Assembly (NCBI GenBank): GCA_002441345.1
Contig: DJVU01000055.1
Location: forward strand, 1 to 64,000
DNA length: 64,000 nt
Direction: 5' to 3'
Source: Bacteroidales bacterium UBA6248
GTDB lineage: Bacteria; Bacteroidota; Bacteroidia; Bacteroidales; Lentimicrobiaceae
The notes under the pieces are model-generated. The model was given only the letters and a program-made list of their open reading frames with translations. It was not told the DNA's origin and made no database searches. Made by a program: the position numbers and the translations under genes. Below are positions 61,328 through 64,000 of this stretch, piece by piece; the stretch's first letter is position 1, and every line of letters starts with the position of its first letter.

Positions 61328-63298
61328 TTATTTCTCTCCGATAATTTCTGAAAGTTCCGCTAAGGGTACGTTTCCGATCGCCACCCGGCGCAATTGTCCC
61401 ATTATCCAGTGTTTCTCATTGCCTTCTTTTTCCGAATGCCGGATTTCACTGAATTTGGTCTTCAAAAACGGAAGTTGTTGCAATAACTCTTCCTTGCCGG
61501 TTTTTTTAAATCGTATACTGGTCAGGACCGAGTCGAAATCAAGTTTGGGATGAGCATAAACGTGCGGAAGCATCAGCCATGCAATTTCAGGTGCCAGACC
61601 TTTGTCCCGGATGTACTTAAGAAGTCCGTATACGATCTTGATCGAAAATCCTGCAGCAGGGCGGATGTGGCCTTCAATGTACTTTAACTTGTGCCCAAAG
61701 AGTGTACCCGTGAATGAAGGCTTATAACCCAGATCGTTAACGATTTTTTCAATCATCGGAAACAGGTCTTTTCTGAAGATATAGGTATAGGTGTCTTCCG
61801 GAATTCCCCATTCTTTCATAATATGATACCTGTCGATTACCTCCTGTGGCAGGTTGTTACCGAGACTGGCAATATACGTATCCTCCAGGGGAATGGGGGC
61901 GCTGTCGGTATCGGGATACATTCGGTCGGCTCCCGGCAATACGCGCTCAAAAATAGTGGTGCCGTCTTCGAAAGATTTTCTGGTTTCAGGAGGTATGCCC
62001 TCAAATGCCATGCGGCAACGCTCTTCTATGGTTTCCAGCGCAGTTGGCAAGTCATCCTCCGGACCCCAGATCAGAAGCTGGGCATCCTTGCCACCGGCTT
62101 TCACAAGCTTCCGTATTACTTCCCAGTCCTTCTCCGGTATTGTCTGCTCAAAACCCTCAGTATGAGCCATGTTTGGCTTTTCGATGCAGGCAATTACTTT
62201 CAACCGATCGGTTAATTCGTTGGCAAACATCTTGCCGGGCTGGGTAAAATGCGATAGTGCTCCCGCAAAACCAGGAAGGTTTACTGCTATGATTTTGTGC
62301 TTCTTGTTTTTCGCCTCAACAATGGGAGCATATTCGAATTTGAAGTCGTGGTAATCGATAGCTGCATGACTTATTTTCCAGGATTCATATCCCGGGATAT
62401 CGCGTTGCAAACGGTCGCGCAACAGCAGAAGCGACCACTGCCGGAAACATTCGTTATGCGTGAGCTCGGGAATCCAGCGGGTGTGCGCAACCCCTTTTAT
62501 CTCTACCCTTGAACCGCCACGGCAACTCACATTAACGTCTTGCCGGCCGGCTCCGATACCCGTTCGTACCTTGCCCGTACTCCGGTTCAGAAAGCGGATG
62601 TAATCCCCCGCTTCTTTTACCTCATCGGGATTTGTCATGTCGGGATATGTAACCGTTTCAATAAGTGGCATTCCTAAACGATCGGTGCGGTAAATACGGG
62701 TATGCCCTATGTCGGATACCTCGCGGCAGGAATCCTCTTCCAGACTTAATTGTATCAGCCGTATCGTTTTATTCTTTAACGGAATCTCTCCTTCCACGCC
62801 TATAATGGCCGTACGCTGAAAACCGGTGGGAATGCTGCCGTCGAGGTATTGTTTCCTGGTAATGTGTACTTCACCTACTATATTCAGTTTCGAAAGCAGA
62901 GAAATCTCTATGGCAATTTCCAGAGCTTCCCTGTTCAGAGGAAACGGCGGAGTGTCGTCAACTTCATATGTACACGTGGTCTCATTCTTCAGACGGTAAA
63001 TTATATTTTTCCGGGTTTTGAATTCCATCAGAGCCGTTCCGTCATATTCTCCCAATTCGCTGAGGGTGGGGCGCATGTGACGGATTACCTCGGCATCGAA
63101 ATCTTCAGGCTTCTGGTATATACCTGCCGGACAATGACAAAAGAGTTTTTCGCGGGTTTTAAGCTGCTGATGAACCTCCAGCCCCGACATAAATCCAATG
63201 GCATCATAGGTCTCCTGCCTGGCATCACACCGCAGCACGTATCCGGCCTCTTTTTTCGTTTTCTCGTAATTTTTTCTGGGATCAAATTGCTGACTCAT
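61328..63298 (-). CDS. gatE: Glu-tRNA(Gln) amidotransferase subunit E (archaeal type)
   Basis: A 656-residue protein of the GatB/GatE superfamily. Features of the kinase/transamidase core are GLEVHQQLKTREKLFC (about 35-50), DDTPPFPLNREALEIAIEIS, ITRKQYLDGS...TGFQRTAIIG and SLEEDSCREVSD. It is longer than GatB (about 480) because of an inserted aspartyl-tRNA-synthetase-like domain and a tail, the hallmark of GatE. With GatD it would amidate misacylated Glu-tRNA(Gln). It is the first gene of the pair, behind a near-consensus promoter at 63325-63356. Confidence 0.9.
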   Translation of the reverse strand: MSQQFDPRKNYEKTKKEAGYVLRCDARQETYDAIGFMSGLEVHQQLKTREKLFCHCPAGIYQKPEDFDAEVIRHMRPTLSELGEYDGTALMEFKTRKNIIYRLKNETTCTYEVDDTPPFPLNREALEIAIEISLLSKLNIVGEVHITRKQYLDGSIPTGFQRTAIIGVEGEIPLKNKTIRLIQLSLEEDSCREVSDIGHTRIYRTDRLGMPLIETVTYPDMTNPDEVKEAGDYIRFLNRSTGKVRTGIGAGRQDVNVSCRGGSRVEIKGVAHTRWIPELTHNECFRQWSLLLLRDRLQRDIPGYESWKISHAAIDYHDFKFEYAPIVEAKNKKHKIIAVNLPGFAGALSHFTQPGKMFANELTDRLKVIACIEKPNMAHTEGFEQTIPEKDWEVIRKLVKAGGKDAQLLIWGPEDDLPTALETIEERCRMAFEGIPPETRKSFEDGTTIFERVLPGADRMYPDTDSAPIPLEDTYIASLGNNLPQEVIDRYHIMKEWGIPEDTYTYIFRKDLFPMIEKIVNDLGYKPSFTGTLFGHKLKYIEGHIRPAAGFSIKIVYGLLKYIRDKGLAPEIAWLMLPHVYAHPKLDFDSVLTSIRFKKTGKEELLQQLPFLKTKFSEIRHSEKEGNEKHWIMGQLRRVAIGNVPLAELSEIIGEK

Positions 63299-63324
63299 CG
63301 CGTACAGACTTGTTTAGATGGCTT

Positions 63325-63356
63325 CAAACCTACACGAATTTTCGGAATCAAACAAA
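63325..63356 (-). promoter_or_regulatory. Near-consensus Bacteroidota promoter of gatE-gatD
   Basis: On the minus strand TTTG (63353-63356), 20 bases, TAGGTTTG (63325-63332): both elements and spacing match the phylum consensus. The start codon of gatE is 26 bases downstream of the -7 element. Confidence 0.65.
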
Positions 63357-63895
63357 ATTATGCTGTTTGTTTTGTCAACAGACGCGGGTATGACCCCGTC
63401 CCTTGCAAATCTGCTTTAGTTTGTTGATAATTAAAGTATTCAGAGCACTATGCAACTATTTTGAATTTATTTTTCCACAATAGTATTTTACAGGACCTGC
63501 AATTTTTTGAGAATTCATACCTAAGGTTTGCATTTATCACCCGCGATTATTCCATTGCCTCTCAAACCCATTGTCAAGTTCAGAGCTTTTTAACAAACAG
63601 ACCTGTTCCTCAATTTGAAAATGCGTTTGCAGCACCCGCATGCAAATAGTGACTCCGTTTTCCCGGATCTGCCATATTTATGTGTATGGAATGATATCGC
63701 AAAAAAGCGAAAGCAGAACCGGGCATTCGGTTTGTTCCATCAGATGAATTTTCCTGTTGTTCCGGCTGTAGGAATTGAAGTTCACACAGATACAGATGAA
63801 ATTTCATGCTAAAGGAAAAAGAAATACAAAACTGTCTGTTTAATATTTATTATTTTATATTTGCTTTCCTGAAATTCTATACGCGCTTGATACGG
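63357..63895. other. Intergenic, about 540 bases, no gene supported
   Basis: Apart from the promoter of the next gene (TATATTTG at 63856-63863) I see no recognisable gene, RNA or repeat. Short reading frames on both strands (for example 63461-63649) have no family resemblance or promoter. Confidence 0.45.
63856..63863 (+). promoter_or_regulatory. -7 element of the truncated last gene
   Basis: TATATTTG on the plus strand, 38 bases before the ATG at 63902; exact match to TAnnTTTG. Confidence 0.4.
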
Positions 63896-63901
63896 ATGCC
63901 G

Positions 63902-64000
63902 ATGAACCAGAGGATTTCATTTCCAAAAGTAGCAGTTTTCCTTATACTGCTTGTGTTGTTATGTATACTTGCCTATTTCGCATCCAGATATTACCGGGAT
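63902..64000 (+). CDS. Start of a membrane-anchored protein, cut by the window end
   Basis: Thirty-three codons are visible, starting at ATG 63902 (an in-frame ATG two codons earlier at 63896 is also possible). The sequence is a short polar start (MNQRISFPK), a hydrophobic helix of about 20 residues (VAVFLILLVLLCILAYF) and then basic residues (ASRYYRD). This fits a signal anchor or first transmembrane helix. A -7 element precedes it. The product cannot be named. Confidence 0.5.
   Translation, partial: MNQRISFPKVAVFLILLVLLCILAYFASRYYRD

Noticed and set aside
63461..63812. Short reading frames in the last intergenic region
   Set aside because: No family resemblance, low complexity of composition and no promoter; likely chance.
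1..64000. tRNA, rRNA, CRISPR arrays, prophage or complete transposon
   Set aside because: No cloverleaf-like genes, direct repeat arrays, integrase or full transposase were seen on either strand by eye; a tRNAscan-SE and CRISPR-finder run would settle it.

Overview
The window reads as a chromosome segment of an anaerobic Bacteroidota, most likely of the Bacteroidales/Marinilabiliales type. The reasons are: promoters of the form TAnnTTTG before many genes with almost no Shine-Dalgarno sites, four cargo proteins that end in a type IX secretion sorting tail, an Oar-like TonB-dependent receptor, DUF349 and DUF3467 proteins, and an ECF sigma/anti-sigma operon with outer-membrane partners. No tRNA, rRNA, CRISPR array or complete insertion sequence was found. 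Gene density is ordinary, and several strong intrinsic terminators mark unit ends.

Layout. 1-3294: end of rpoC and a DUF3467 gene. 3366-8717: a small membrane protein, UPF0316 membrane protein, DUF134 zinc-ribbon regulator, a Cys/Met-type PLP lyase and a patatin/Omp85-like protein. 8981-15360: DUF349 repeat protein, chorismate synthase, AsmA-like protein. 15388-20158 (minus): GroES without GroEL, a thioredoxin-like/glutaredoxin fusion, CapA-like protein, an LpxR-like barrel with an extra lipoprotein head, a MORN protein. 20370-26008 (minus): a tight five-gene operon joining a KamA-like radical-SAM aminomutase, PcaI/PcaJ-like CoA transferase, a HemL-like class III aminotransferase and a PcaF-like thiolase. 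26563-34886: SDR, TonB receptor, NlpC/P60, PgpH-type HD hydrolase, WbqC-like. 35042-39950: tandem thioredoxins, an IS1595-type zinc-ribbon ORF without a DDE domain, a C10 peptidase, threonine aldolase. 40080-46156 (minus): NuoE, NuoF and a 1233-residue GltD/NuoG-like fusion. 46471-52618: queuosine-precursor transporter, small membrane protein, two T9SS cargo proteins. 52828-59731: cinA, the sigma operon, a nuclease-like T9SS cargo protein. 59901-63356 (minus): gatE-gatD, an archaeal-type tRNA-dependent amidotransferase. A truncated membrane-anchored gene starts at 63902.

Main points. (1) The 20443-26008 operon spells a route from an alpha-amino acid to a beta-amino acid, beta-keto acid, beta-ketoacyl-CoA and finally acetyl-CoA plus an acyl-CoA. 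Residues of the aminomutase and the PcaIJF-like partners suggest a dicarboxylic substrate, perhaps 2-aminoadipate; this is inference. (2) GatDE, classically regarded as archaeal, sits in a bacterial context behind a textbook Bacteroidota promoter. (3) The NuoEF/GltD-NuoG fusion looks like a soluble, possibly electron-bifurcating NAD(P)H:acceptor complex; its molybdopterin-like domain lacks the Cys/Sec-His of formate dehydrogenase. Together with the amino-acid operon and threonine aldolase, this fits an amino-acid-fermenting anaerobe.
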